This document shows positions 44,679-53,208 of a stretch of 64,000 nt of DNA, in pieces. The notes under the pieces were generated by a model. The model was not told where the DNA came from and ran no database searches. It saw only the letters and a list, made by a program, of their open reading frames with translations. A program made the position numbers and the translations under genes. This DNA comes from Ramlibacter sp. (GTDB lineage Bacteria; Pseudomonadota; Gammaproteobacteria; Burkholderiales; Burkholderiaceae_C). The stretch spans positions 1-64,000 of the forward strand of contig JAGRPN010000280.1 of assembly GCA_019449555.1 (NCBI GenBank), written 5' to 3'. How positions within the stretch are numbered: the stretch's first letter is position 1; each line of letters starts with the position of its first letter.

Positions 44679-45767
44679 TCAGCGCACGCGGTGCACCGCA
44701 ACCCCGAGCGCAGAGCAACCCAGCAAGGCCATCATCGCGTACTCCAGCGGATGGTCGAAGAATCCGCTACCGCCCTTGAGGAACAAATCGCGGATCACCA
44801 CCAGGTAATAGCGCAGTGGATCGGCCCAGCTGAGCCACTGCAGCACCTCCGGCATGTTGCGGATGGGAAAGGCGAACCCCGACAGCACGATCATCGGCAT
44901 CAGGAAGAATGCCGCCGACATCATCGCCTGCTGCTGCGTGCCGGCGTAGGTGGAGGCCAGCAGGCCGAGTCCCTGCGTCCCCAGCAACAGCACGAGCGTG
45001 GCACCCACCACGCCGGCGAGCTGTCCCCGCAACGGAACGCCGAACCAGCCCACCGCCACGGCGGCGATCAGCAGCGCATCGAAGATCCCGACGCACGCCA
45101 CCGGCAGCATCTTGCAGAGAAGGAATTCGAGCCGTCCCATCGGTGTGACCAGCAGGCGCTCCAGCGTGCCGAATTCGCGCTCCCGCACGACGACCATCGC
45201 GCTCAGCATCATGGTGGAGACGAAGATCACGTTGGCCATGATGCCGGGCACGAAGAACCACCGGTCTTCCAGGTTGGGATTGAACCAGGCGCGCTCCTCC
45301 ACCACGATCGGCGGCACCTGGCCGGCCCGCACCAACGAGGCCTGGGCGACCAGTCGGCTCAGTTCGCCGGCGATCAACTGCGCGCTGTTGGGGTCGGAAC
45401 CGTCGGCGAGCAGCTGGACTTGCCTGCGCCGCGTGAGATCCGCCGGTATTTGCAGGATCACCCGGGCATCGTTGCGGTCCATCGCGGCACTGGCACTGCT
45501 CATGTCGGGCACGACGTCGAGCGTGTAATGCCCGGTGGCGCGGATCGCCGCGATCAACTCGCGGCTGGCCTGCGTCGTGTCGTGATTGACCACCGCGATA
45601 TCGGCGTGCCGTACGTCGAACGTCGCCGCATAGCCGAACAGCAGCAGCTCGATCAGCGGCGGCGCGACCAGCACGAAGCGCATGCGCGGGTCGCGCAGCA
45701 GCTGCAGGAACTCCTTGGTCAGCAGCGCACGCACCCGACGCACCGAACGCACCAGCCAGCCCGTCAT
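44679..45767 (-). CDS. ABC-2 type permease (YbhR-like)
   Basis: 362 residues. One N-terminal helix (LVAPPLIELLLFGYAATFDV), a periplasmic domain (about 45-170) and five C-terminal helices with the ABC-2 signature VVVREREFGTLERLLVTPMGRLEFLLCKMLP. It is the last gene of a five-gene exporter (HlyD, two ATPases, two permeases) resembling E. coli ybhGFSR. Its start overlaps the upstream permease stop by 4 nt. Confidence 0.92.
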   Translation of the reverse strand: MTGWLVRSVRRVRALLTKEFLQLLRDPRMRFVLVAPPLIELLLFGYAATFDVRHADIAVVNHDTTQASRELIAAIRATGHYTLDVVPDMSSASAAMDRNDARVILQIPADLTRRRQVQLLADGSDPNSAQLIAGELSRLVAQASLVRAGQVPPIVVEERAWFNPNLEDRWFFVPGIMANVIFVSTMMLSAMVVVREREFGTLERLLVTPMGRLEFLLCKMLPVACVGIFDALLIAAVAVGWFGVPLRGQLAGVVGATLVLLLGTQGLGLLASTYAGTQQQAMMSAAFFLMPMIVLSGFAFPIRNMPEVLQWLSWADPLRYYLVVIRDLFLKGGSGFFDHPLEYAMMALLGCSALGVAVHRVR

Positions 45768-46870
45768 GATTGGAGCCCCAGGACGCGCGCGCGGCGCATC
45801 ATCAGGCCACCCAGCACCGCCAGTTCGGCCAGCAGCGCCCCGACGTTGATCCACAGCACCCCCACCGTGGTGCCCTTGAGGAAAATGGCCTTGCTCAGCG
45901 TCACGAAGTAGCGGGCCGGCACGATGGCGGTCACGACCTGCACCGCCTCGGGCATGTTGGCGATGGCGTAGATCACGCCGGACAGCAGGAAAGCCGGCAG
46001 GAACGTGGTCACCTGCACGAGTTGCGCGGCCAGGATCTGGTTGCCGGCCAGCAGCGAGATCAACGCCCCCTGCGCCATCACGACCAGCAGGAACAGGGCC
46101 GAAACTCCCGCCAGTTCGATCACCGATCCGCGCAGCGGGACGTCGAAGATCATGAGCGCGGCGGCAGCGCAACCCATCACATCGATCAGGCCCACCGCGA
46201 AATACGGCAGCAGCTTGCCCAGCAGGAACTCGCCGCGCGTCAGCGGCGTGGTGCGCAGCAGCACGATATTGCCCGACTCGATTTCACGCGCGATCGTGAG
46301 TGCCGTCATCAGCGTGCCGACCACCCCCATCACCATCACGATGACGCCCGGAACGATGGCATACCGGCTCTCGTTGGTCTCGTTGAACCAGGTGCGCATC
46401 TCGACCGTCACCATGGCCTCGGGGCGGTGCAGTTCGAGCGCCCGGTCATTCACCATCTGGAGCACTTCGTTGCGGACCAGGCGGGCGGTATTGGAGTCCA
46501 CGCCATCGAGGATCAGCTGCACGCGGCCCTGGCCTGCGCGAAGGTCGCGCGCGTACTCGGCCGGGATCACCACCGCGGCCCACACGTCGCGGGCGCTCAC
46601 GGCGTCGCGCAGTTGCGCGCGGCTCGTGAAATACCTGACAACGTGGAATGCACTGCCGGCTTCGAAATGCGCCGCCAGATCGCGCGATTGCGCGTCCTGG
46701 GATTCCTGCAACAGACCGATGGGCGCATGCACGACGTCCAGCCGGATCGCGTAGCCGTAGATGAACAGCATCATCGCGGGTAGCAGGAACATCAGCGCCA
46801 GGCTGCGTGCGTCGCGCAGCAGGTGCCGGACCTCCTTGCGCGCCATCGCGAGCACATTGCGCGCTTTCAT
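45764..46870 (-). CDS. ABC-2 type permease (YbhS-like)
   Basis: 368 residues with the same layout as the next permease: N-terminal helix (SLALMFLLPAMMLFIYGYAI), periplasmic domain, then helices with TIAREIESGNIVLLRTTPLTRGEFLLGKLLPYF. It starts with MKARNVLAMARKEVRHLLRDARS and overlaps the ATPase stop by 4 nt. The two permeases probably form a heterodimer. Confidence 0.92.
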   Translation of the reverse strand: MKARNVLAMARKEVRHLLRDARSLALMFLLPAMMLFIYGYAIRLDVVHAPIGLLQESQDAQSRDLAAHFEAGSAFHVVRYFTSRAQLRDAVSARDVWAAVVIPAEYARDLRAGQGRVQLILDGVDSNTARLVRNEVLQMVNDRALELHRPEAMVTVEMRTWFNETNESRYAIVPGVIVMVMGVVGTLMTALTIAREIESGNIVLLRTTPLTRGEFLLGKLLPYFAVGLIDVMGCAAAALMIFDVPLRGSVIELAGVSALFLLVVMAQGALISLLAGNQILAAQLVQVTTFLPAFLLSGVIYAIANMPEAVQVVTAIVPARYFVTLSKAIFLKGTTVGVLWINVGALLAELAVLGGLMMRRARVLGLQS

Positions 46871-47814
46871 GCCGGTGCCTCCTGCTCTTCCAGGAGCGCG
46901 ACGAAGACATCTTCCAGTTCCGGCGCAGCCTGCGTGTCGATGACCAGCGTCAATCCTTCGCGCGCAGCAGCGTCGCGCGCGGCGAGCGACCACTGAGGCA
47001 GTGCTACGCCGGGCTGCAGCCGCACGCGCAGCCGTCCCGCGCGCGGCAGCACTTCGCGCACCTGCGGCTGCCTGGCGAGCCACGCGGCGCAGCGCGCGGC
47101 GTCGCCGCTGCGCACCTCGAGCGGAGGCGAAGCCAGCGGGCGCGCCAACAACTCCTGCGGGGTGCCGCCGGCGATGACTCGCCCCCGGTCCATCAATGCG
47201 AGGCGATCGCAAAACAGCGCCTCGTCCATGTAGTGCGTCGTGACGAGCACGCCGATGCCGCTTTCGGCCAGTTCGTACACGAGTTCCCACAGGCGCTGGC
47301 GCGCCAGCGGATCGATCCCGGAGGTGGGCTCGTCAAGGAACAGCACGTCGGGCTCGTGCAACAAGGCCGCAGCCACCGCGAGCCGGCGCTGGTAGCCCAG
47401 CGGCAGGCGCGCCGCGCGCTCGTCGACGGCATCGACCAGGTCGAAACGGTGCAGCGCCCAATCGATGCGCTGCTCCGACGTTGCGGCATCCAGACCATAG
47501 AGCCCGGCCTGCAAAGCCAGGTTCTCGCGCACCGTGAGCTCGCCGTACAGCGTGAAGCGCTGCGTGACATAGCCGATGCGCGAGCGCGCCCGCCGGGCGT
47601 GCCTCACCATGTCGACGCCGGCCACGGTCACCGCGCCGCGCGTGGGCGCCAGCGTGCCGCACAGCATCCGGATCGCCGTCGTCTTGCCCGCGCCGTTTGC
47701 CCCGAGCAGGCCGAAGACCTCGCCGCGGCCCACGTCCAGGTCGAAGTCGCGCACGGCGGTGAACGCGCCGAAATCGCGGCCCAGGCCGCGGGCCTGGATC
47801 GCTGTTTCAGGCAC
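46867..47814 (-). CDS. ABC exporter ATP-binding protein (second of pair)
   Basis: 315 residues with GTG start (GGGAG 7 nt upstream), overlapping the preceding ATPase gene by 8 nt. Walker A LGANGAGKTTAIR, signature LPLGYQRRLAVAAALLHEPDVLFLDEPTSGID (the usual LSGG is replaced by LPLGYQ) and an H-loop TTHYMDEA. It has a C-terminal extension of about 90 residues. It corresponds to one half of the fused YbhF ATPase of E. coli. Confidence 0.92.
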   Translation of the reverse strand: MPETAIQARGLGRDFGAFTAVRDFDLDVGRGEVFGLLGANGAGKTTAIRMLCGTLAPTRGAVTVAGVDMVRHARRARSRIGYVTQRFTLYGELTVRENLALQAGLYGLDAATSEQRIDWALHRFDLVDAVDERAARLPLGYQRRLAVAAALLHEPDVLFLDEPTSGIDPLARQRLWELVYELAESGIGVLVTTHYMDEALFCDRLALMDRGRVIAGGTPQELLARPLASPPLEVRSGDAARCAAWLARQPQVREVLPRAGRLRVRLQPGVALPQWSLAARDAAAREGLTLVIDTQAAPELEDVFVALLEEQEAPA

Positions 47815-48682
47815 GGCCGCGCTCCCGCTCGGCGAGGGCCAGCTCACGCAGCGCGAGGTCGTGCAGGCCGGGTGTGGCCGGCGACGCGTACAGGCCGGGC
47901 GCTTCCCGCGCGAGCCACGCCTGCAACGCGGGCAGCCGCGCGCCGGGCTTCAGCCACAGCTTGACTTGCCGCCCTACCGGGAAAGCCAGGTCCACCTGGG
48001 CCTGCCGCAGCAGCGTCGGCACGCTGTCGCGCGCATCCGGGCCGGCCAGCACGCACAGGTCCGCCCCGACGGCTGCAACGAGATCCTGTGGCCGTCCCTC
48101 GCGGATCAAGCGGCCGCCCTGCAGCGAGGCCACGCGGTCGCAGCGTTCCGCCTCCTCCATATTGGCCGTCGCATACACGATCGCCACGCCTTCGCCGCGC
48201 ACGGCCTCGAGCAGTTGCCAGAACGCGCGCCTGGACACCGGGTCGACGCCGGTGGTCGCCTCGTCCAGGAACATCGCGCGCGGCCGGCTGACCAGCGCGC
48301 AGGCCAAGGCCAGCTTCTGCATCATGCCGCCCGAGAGCTGGCCCGCGCGCCGCTCCTCGAAACCGCGCAAGCCGGCGCGGGCGATCAGGTCGCCAATCGA
48401 GGCTTCGGCTTCGCGGGCCTTGCGCCCATGCAGGGCTGCGTAGAACTGGAGGTTTTCCCGTGCCGACAAGTCGGTGTACTGGCCGAACGTCTGCGGCATG
48501 TAGGCGATGGACTCCCGCAGCCCCGGCTCCTTCACATCCCTGCCGAGGATGCGGATGTGCCCGGAGGCCGCCGGCAGTTGCCCGATCAGCAGGCGCAGCA
48601 ACGTGCTCTTGCCCGCGCCATCCGCGCCGGCCACGCCGAAGATCTCGCCGGCCTCGACCTGCAGGTCGACCCCGTCGAGCAC
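47807..48682 (-). CDS. ABC exporter ATP-binding protein (first of pair), start unresolved
   Basis: 291 residues from the first standard start codon, a GTG at 48682. Walker A GADGAGKSTLLRLL, signature LSGGMMQKLALACALVSRP and Walker B AMFLDEATTGVD are intact. The true start is probably upstream: the open frame continues as PPAVSAAGLRFGYGERL, which carries the A-loop aromatic that stacks on ATP, but it holds no ATG, GTG or TTG. The best-placed candidate is an ATA at 48739 that overlaps the HlyD stop (ATAG), which would give 310 residues. A non-standard start or a sequence change is possible. Confidence 0.85.
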   Translation of the reverse strand: MLDGVDLQVEAGEIFGVAGADGAGKSTLLRLLIGQLPAASGHIRILGRDVKEPGLRESIAYMPQTFGQYTDLSARENLQFYAALHGRKAREAEASIGDLIARAGLRGFEERRAGQLSGGMMQKLALACALVSRPRAMFLDEATTGVDPVSRRAFWQLLEAVRGEGVAIVYATANMEEAERCDRVASLQGGRLIREGRPQDLVAAVGADLCVLAGPDARDSVPTLLRQAQVDLAFPVGRQVKLWLKPGARLPALQAWLAREAPGLYASPATPGLHDLALRELALAERERGRA

Positions 48683-48735
48683 CAGGCGCTCGCCGTAGCC
48701 AAAGCGCAGGCCGGCCGCGCTGACGGCTGGAGGGT

Positions 48736-49779
48736 CTATGGCAGCGTCCCGTCGGCGGCAATCGCCACGTCCGCGGGCATGCCGATCTTGAGGATGCCGT
48801 CCGGGTCGTCCACATCGATCGTCATGCGGTACACCAGGTCGACCCGCAATGCGCGCGTTTCCACGGTCTTCGGCGTGAACTCGGCGTGGGGGGAGATGAA
48901 GGCGAGGCGCCCGGACAAGCGTCGCCTGCCGGCGCCGTCAACGCGCACTTCGACGCTCTGGCCCAGCCGAACCCGCGGCAGGTCCGGCTCCGGGAGATAG
49001 ACGCGCACCCAGGGATGCGCCGTGTCGGCCAGGCGAAGCACAGGCGTTCCGGCCCCGACCACTTGCCCGGCTTCGGACATGCGCACGCTGACCACGCCGC
49101 CGATGGGGCTGGCCAGTACGGCATAGCCCAGCTGGCGCTCGGCCGATTGCCTTGCTGCCGCGGCCGCGTCGACCTCGGCTGCGGCGCGTTCGATGTCCTC
49201 CTTGCGGGCACCGGCGCGCAACAGCGACAAGCTCTGCACGGCTTGGTCGAGACGCGCGGCGGCCATATCGGCGGTACTGCGTGCACGGTCCAGCTGCTCG
49301 GGGGCGACGAACTGCCGCATGACCAGTTCCTGTGTGCGCGCCACCTGCTGGTCGGCGAATCGCTTGTCGGCCTGCGCCTGGGCGACGGCAGCCTGCGCCA
49401 CGCCCAACTCCTGCGGCCGCGCGCCCGACTTCAGCGCGGCCAGGGACTTGTTCGCGGCGAGGAGTTGTGCGCGCGTGCGCTCCGCCACGAGTTGGAGGTC
49501 GGCCATGTCGAGCTCGGCCATGCGCTCACCCGCGCGCACGACGCGGCCTTCGTCGGTCAGCAGTCGCGCGATGCGGCCACCGACCTGGAACGAGAGGTCG
49601 ACCTGGCGCGCATCGACCGTGCCGGACAGCACGACAGGCTCACTGTCCGGGGCGGGCGACCAGGGCCAGCGGCAACCCTGCAGCAACAGCAGTCCCAGCA
49701 TGGCGGCACCCATGCGGCACTTCGCGACGAGGCGTGCCCTTGCACGCAGGCGCCCGGGGGCGCTCATGGACTCGTTCAT
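48736..49779 (-). CDS. HlyD-family adaptor lipoprotein (YbhG-like)
   Basis: 347 residues. A lipoprotein-like signal ends LLLLQGC (Cys about 36). Lipoyl half SGTVDARQVDLSFQVGGRIARLLTDEGRVVRAGERMAELD, a long hairpin (about 90-210) with the family's GARPQELGVAQA repeat, and VLASPIGGVVSVRMSEAGQVV follow. It opens the exporter operon. A -10 element TATGGT (49791-49786) lies 6 nt before the ATG and 28.5 bp from an FNR box centre, so transcription probably begins at the AUG. Confidence 0.92.
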   Translation of the reverse strand: MNESMSAPGRLRARARLVAKCRMGAAMLGLLLLQGCRWPWSPAPDSEPVVLSGTVDARQVDLSFQVGGRIARLLTDEGRVVRAGERMAELDMADLQLVAERTRAQLLAANKSLAALKSGARPQELGVAQAAVAQAQADKRFADQQVARTQELVMRQFVAPEQLDRARSTADMAAARLDQAVQSLSLLRAGARKEDIERAAAEVDAAAAARQSAERQLGYAVLASPIGGVVSVRMSEAGQVVGAGTPVLRLADTAHPWVRVYLPEPDLPRVRLGQSVEVRVDGAGRRRLSGRLAFISPHAEFTPKTVETRALRVDLVYRMTIDVDDPDGILKIGMPADVAIAADGTLP

Positions 49780-49812
49780 GCGTGAACCATAGGCGAACGG
49801 CGTCGCGCGCCC

Positions 49813-49826
49813 TTGAGCGGCGTCAA
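49813..49826 (-). promoter_or_regulatory. FNR-type box for the HlyD/ABC-2 operon
   Basis: TTGAGCGGCGTCAA is centred 40.5 bp upstream of the ATG at 49779. TATGGT at 49791-49786 is the -10, leaving 6 nt to the start codon. Confidence 0.58.
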
Positions 49827-49850
49827 CGAAGCCCGCCCCGCCCGCACAAC

Positions 49851-49864
49851 TTGAGGCGCATCAA
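49851..49864 (+). promoter_or_regulatory. FNR-type box for the BON lipoprotein gene
   Basis: TTGAGGCGCATCAA is centred 38 bp from the box at 49813-49826. The AT-rich TATTCA (49887-49892) lies 29.5 bp downstream; start near 49899, leader about 63 nt. Confidence 0.52.
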
Positions 49865-49961
49865 GGACTTCGCGCGCCTGGCAGACTATTCATTCAATAT
49901 GGCTGCCGCGGGCCGGTTTATTGTCGCGTGCGGCGGCGCGAAGTTTTCAAGGAGAAGAGCC

Positions 49962-50276
49962 ATGAGATACGCCCTAGCCTTTGCACTCGCCCTCCTGGCG
50001 GGCACGGCGATGGTCACCACCGGCTGCGCCGTCGTGCGCGAGCAGGAAAGCGTCGGGGCCTACGTCGACGACGCCACCCTCACGACGCAGGTGAAGGCGA
50101 AATTCATCGAGGACAAGACGGTAGACGCAGGCGCCATCAAGGTGGAAACGCTCAAGGGCGCCGTCTCGCTGTCGGGGTTCGCGAAATCCAGCGCTGAAAA
50201 GGCACAGGCCGAATACCTCGCGCGCGGCACCAAGGGCGTGCGCGAGGTGCTCAATCACATTATCGTGAGGCCCTGA
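49962..50276 (+). CDS. BON-domain lipoprotein (OsmY-like)
   Basis: 104 residues. Lipoprotein signal ending VTTGC (Cys about 22), then one BON domain (about 38-104): DDATLTTQVKAKFIEDKTV...KVETLKGAVSLSGFAKSSAEKAQAEYLARGTKGVREVLNHIIV. AAGGAG lies 8 nt before the ATG. A periplasmic membrane-anchored protein, probably helping envelope integrity under stress. Divergent from the HlyD operon. Confidence 0.93.
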   Translation: MRYALAFALALLAGTAMVTTGCAVVREQESVGAYVDDATLTTQVKAKFIEDKTVDAGAIKVETLKGAVSLSGFAKSSAEKAQAEYLARGTKGVREVLNHIIVRP

Positions 50277-50319
50277 AGACAGCAGCGGGCCTGCCCTGGC
50301 GCGGGATGGCCACAGGCGT

Positions 50320-51105
50320 TCAGTGCACACGCACGTCGAAACGCTGCTTCAGGCCTTCCAGGTCCAGGATGCGGATGTGGCGCTTGTCGACCTCCAGCAG
50401 GCTGTCTTGCTGCAATAAGGTGAACGTGCGGCTGACGGTCTCGAGCTTCATGCCCAGGTAGCTGCCGATCTCCGCGCGGCTCATGCGCAAGTGGAACTCG
50501 CGCTCCGAGTAGCCGCGGGCGCCGAAACGCTCCGACAGGTTCAGCAGGAACGCCGCCAGGCGTTCGTCCGCGTTCATGCTGCCCAGCAGCATCATCAGGC
50601 TGCCCTCGCGCAGGATTTCGCGGCTCATCAGGCGGCTGATCACATGGTGCACGCCGGCGGCTCCGCTGGCCATGTCGCTCAGGTGCGCGTAGGGGATGGC
50701 GCAGATCTCGGTGTCTTCGAGCGCGGTGGCGGCGCTGGCATGCCGGCCTTGCGCCACACCGTCGAGTCCGACCAGTTCACCGGCAATGTGAAAGCCGCTC
50801 ACCTGCTCGCGGCCGTCGGCCAGCATGAGGCTCGACTTGAGCGTTCCCGCCCGCACGGCATAGATGAACTGGAAACGGTCGCCTTCGCGGTACAAGGTCT
50901 GCCCGGCCAGCACCCGGCGGCGCGCGAACATCATGCCGTCCAGCCGGTTCACGTCGGGTTCCGTCATGCCGCTGGGCAGGCAGATGTCGCGCAGATGGCA
51001 GGTCGAGCACAGCGTCTTGATCGCGGTGGGCGGGGCGGCTTCCGCGGCCTGGCGCAGGATGCGCACCGGGGAAATACGGGGAGACGGCAGTGAAACAGTG
51101 GACAT
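50320..51105 (-). CDS. Second FNR-type regulator with complete Fe-S ligands
   Basis: 261 residues. Cys33, Cys36, Cys42 (CSTCHLRDIC) and Cys135 (EICAIPY) give the same four ligands as the FNR at 21939. The HTH reads MSRAEIGSYLGMKLETVSRTFTLLQQDSLLEV, so the DNA-reading residues E..SR are the same and both proteins probably recognise the same box. The protein differs in the N-terminus and the region after residue 200. It lies 27 nt behind a receiver-domain gene on the same strand. Confidence 0.94.
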   Translation of the reverse strand: MSTVSLPSPRISPVRILRQAAEAAPPTAIKTLCSTCHLRDICLPSGMTEPDVNRLDGMMFARRRVLAGQTLYREGDRFQFIYAVRAGTLKSSLMLADGREQVSGFHIAGELVGLDGVAQGRHASAATALEDTEICAIPYAHLSDMASGAAGVHHVISRLMSREILREGSLMMLLGSMNADERLAAFLLNLSERFGARGYSEREFHLRMSRAEIGSYLGMKLETVSRTFTLLQQDSLLEVDKRHIRILDLEGLKQRFDVRVH

Positions 51106-51132
51106 GGGCAACTCCGTGACGGGCAGAGGGAC

Positions 51133-51519
51133 TCAGTGGGTGTGCCGCGAGGCGTCTGCCACGGCCAGCACCAGTTGATCGAATTCGGTCGACTTGTCGA
51201 GGAAGCGGTCGGCGCCTTCCTGGAGGTAGCGTTTGCGGTAGGCCGGGCCGGCGTGGATGCTGAACACCACGAAAGCGATGTCGGGCTCGGCATCGCGGAC
51301 CTTGCGCAGGACTTCCAGGCCCATGCCGCCTTCCAGCCGCACGTCCAGCACCACCACGTCCGGGCGGGCATCGAGGATGCCGGCGACGGAGGACTGGGGC
51401 GTCCCGGCTTGCCCGACGACGGCCATGCCGCCGGCATCCAGCAGGGCGGCCACCCGCCCGCGGACCAGGGTCGAGTCGTCGGCGAGGAAAACTTTGACGG
51501 GGGCGGGGCGGCGAGGCAT
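51133..51519 (-). CDS. Stand-alone response regulator receiver protein
   Basis: 128 residues consisting of one receiver domain. The acidic pair is in VFLADDSTLV, the phosphorylated Asp in VVVLDVRL (about 57), Ser in VVFSIHA and Lys in FLDKSTEF. No output domain, like CheY or Spo0F. The ATG at 51519 gives a standard N-terminus. It precedes the second fnr gene, probably in one transcript; the sensor kinase at 58551 is a possible partner. Confidence 0.93.
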   Translation of the reverse strand: MPRRPAPVKVFLADDSTLVRGRVAALLDAGGMAVVGQAGTPQSSVAGILDARPDVVVLDVRLEGGMGLEVLRKVRDAEPDIAFVVFSIHAGPAYRKRYLQEGADRFLDKSTEFDQLVLAVADASRHTH

Positions 51520-51649
51520 GGACGTACTTTGCCTGCCACCGAGGCGCGGCAACATCGGTGGGCACTGAATGAACCCCTCGGTGGAGTCCGATTTGCGCGC
51601 GTGGCCCCTGCCGATGAGGCCTAGGAATCGTCCGATGCCCCGCCCGGTA

Positions 51650-51663
51650 TTGCGTTGCCGCAA
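51650..51663 (+). promoter_or_regulatory. Possible FNR-like palindrome before the kinase/P-loop gene
   Basis: TTGCGTTGCCGCAA is a palindrome of the same frame but with GC-rich half-sites. A -10-like CATAAC (51705-51710) ends 6 nt before the ATG at 51717, placing the box at -60.5. Weak. Confidence 0.3.
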
Positions 51664-51716
51664 ACGAGCTCCTCCCCGCCCCGCCCGATCCCGGCCGGAC
51701 GTGGCATAACCGGGGC

Positions 51717-53198
51717 ATGGACACCGCGGCTTCTTCGCCTCCAGGCGAGGCGCTCGCCAGGGCCCTCGCGCGGACCCTGGGCGCCGAGTTGATAGAGACG
51801 CACATCTCGTGGGTATTGCTGGCCGGCGAGCATGCCTACAAGCTCAAGAAGCCGGTGCGGCTGCCGTTCGTCGACTACGGAACGCTCGAGGCGCGCCGCC
51901 ATTTTTGCGAAGAGGAAGTGCGGCTGAACCGGCGGCTCGCGCCATCGCTTTATCTCGGCGTCGCGCGCATCACCGGCAGCCTGGCCGCACCCGAGCTGGA
52001 TGGGGCCGGGCCGGTGCTGGAATATGCGGTCAGGATGCGCCGGTTTCCGCCGGGCGCGCTCTTTAGCGAGCAGCTCGAGGCCGGCTCGCTACGCGGCGCC
52101 GACATCGACAAATTGGCCGGGCTGCTCGCGCATTTCCACGACGGCGCACCTGCCGCGGCGCCCGCAGATGGTTTCGCGAGCGCCCCATACCGGCGCCGCG
52201 TCGCGCTGGCCGCGCTGGACGGCGCCGCCGCCGAACCGCCGGCGCGAGCGCGATTGCGGAACTGGCTGGAAGCGGCCGCGACGGAACTGGCGCCGCTCTG
52301 GAACGCCCGCGCCAGCCAGGGCCGGGTGCGCGAATGCCACGGCGACCTGCACCTGGACAACCTGGTGCGCATCGACGGTGAAGTGGCCGCGTTCGACTGC
52401 ATCGAGTTCGATCCGGCGCTGCGTTTCATCGACGTGCTCGACGACCTGGCGTTCACCGTGATGGACTTCAGCGCGCACGGCCGGCACGACTTCGCCTTCC
52501 GCTTGCTCAACGGCTGGCTGGACCACACGGGCGATCACGTGGCGCTGCCGTCGCTGCGCTTTTCAGTCGTGTACCGGGCGCTGGTCCGCGCCCAGGTGGC
52601 CCGCCTGCGTGGGGCGGGTCACGAGGCGGCCGCACGGCGCTACCTCGACAGCGCACTCGCATGGATGCGGCCCGGACAGCCGCGCCTTTACATCACGCAT
52701 GGACTACCGGGCTCGGGCAAGACTTACCGCTCGCAGCGGCTGCTGGAGAGCGAAGGTGCGATCCGCCTGCGCTCGGACGTCGAGCGCAAACGGCTGTTCG
52801 GACTGGCGATGCTGGACGATTCCCGTGCGCACGGCCTGGACCTGTACGGGCAGGACGCCACTTCGCGCACCTACGCCCACCTGTTCGACACGGCGCGGGA
52901 GGTGTTGCGCGCTGGCTATCCGGCGATCATCGATGCCGCGTTCCTGCGCCGGGACGAACGCGCACAGGCGCAGACGCTCGCGCGCGAACTCGCCGTGCCG
53001 TTTTTCATCCTCCATTGCGAGGCGCCGACGGAGGTGTTGCGGCAGCGGCTGCTCGCCCGCCGGGGCGACGCATCGGAGGCCGATGTGACGGTGCTGGAAC
53101 GATTGCAGACGGCGGCCGCTCCGCTCGAAGCGGCCGAGCTGCAATTCGTCCTCGCAACGCCGCTCGATACGCCGCCGGCTGATGGGCCCCCGCGTTAG
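51717..53198 (+). CDS. Bifunctional aminoglycoside phosphotransferase-like/AAA P-loop kinase
   Basis: 493 residues. The N-terminal half (1-310) is an APH-like kinase fold with Brenner motif HGDLHLDN (about 211) and DCIEFDPALRFIDV as the metal site. The C-terminal half (about 320-490) is a zeta-toxin/AAA_33-type P-loop domain: Walker A HGLPGSGKTYRS (about 330), then DATSRTYAHLFDTAREVLRAGYPAIIDAAFLRRDER. This two-domain family is common in proteobacterial stress islands. Its substrates are not known. Confidence 0.9.
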   Translation: MDTAASSPPGEALARALARTLGAELIETHISWVLLAGEHAYKLKKPVRLPFVDYGTLEARRHFCEEEVRLNRRLAPSLYLGVARITGSLAAPELDGAGPVLEYAVRMRRFPPGALFSEQLEAGSLRGADIDKLAGLLAHFHDGAPAAAPADGFASAPYRRRVALAALDGAAAEPPARARLRNWLEAAATELAPLWNARASQGRVRECHGDLHLDNLVRIDGEVAAFDCIEFDPALRFIDVLDDLAFTVMDFSAHGRHDFAFRLLNGWLDHTGDHVALPSLRFSVVYRALVRAQVARLRGAGHEAAARRYLDSALAWMRPGQPRLYITHGLPGSGKTYRSQRLLESEGAIRLRSDVERKRLFGLAMLDDSRAHGLDLYGQDATSRTYAHLFDTAREVLRAGYPAIIDAAFLRRDERAQAQTLARELAVPFFILHCEAPTEVLRQRLLARRGDASEADVTVLERLQTAAAPLEAAELQFVLATPLDTPPADGPPR

Positions 53199-53208
53199 CG
53201 CCGGCGGC

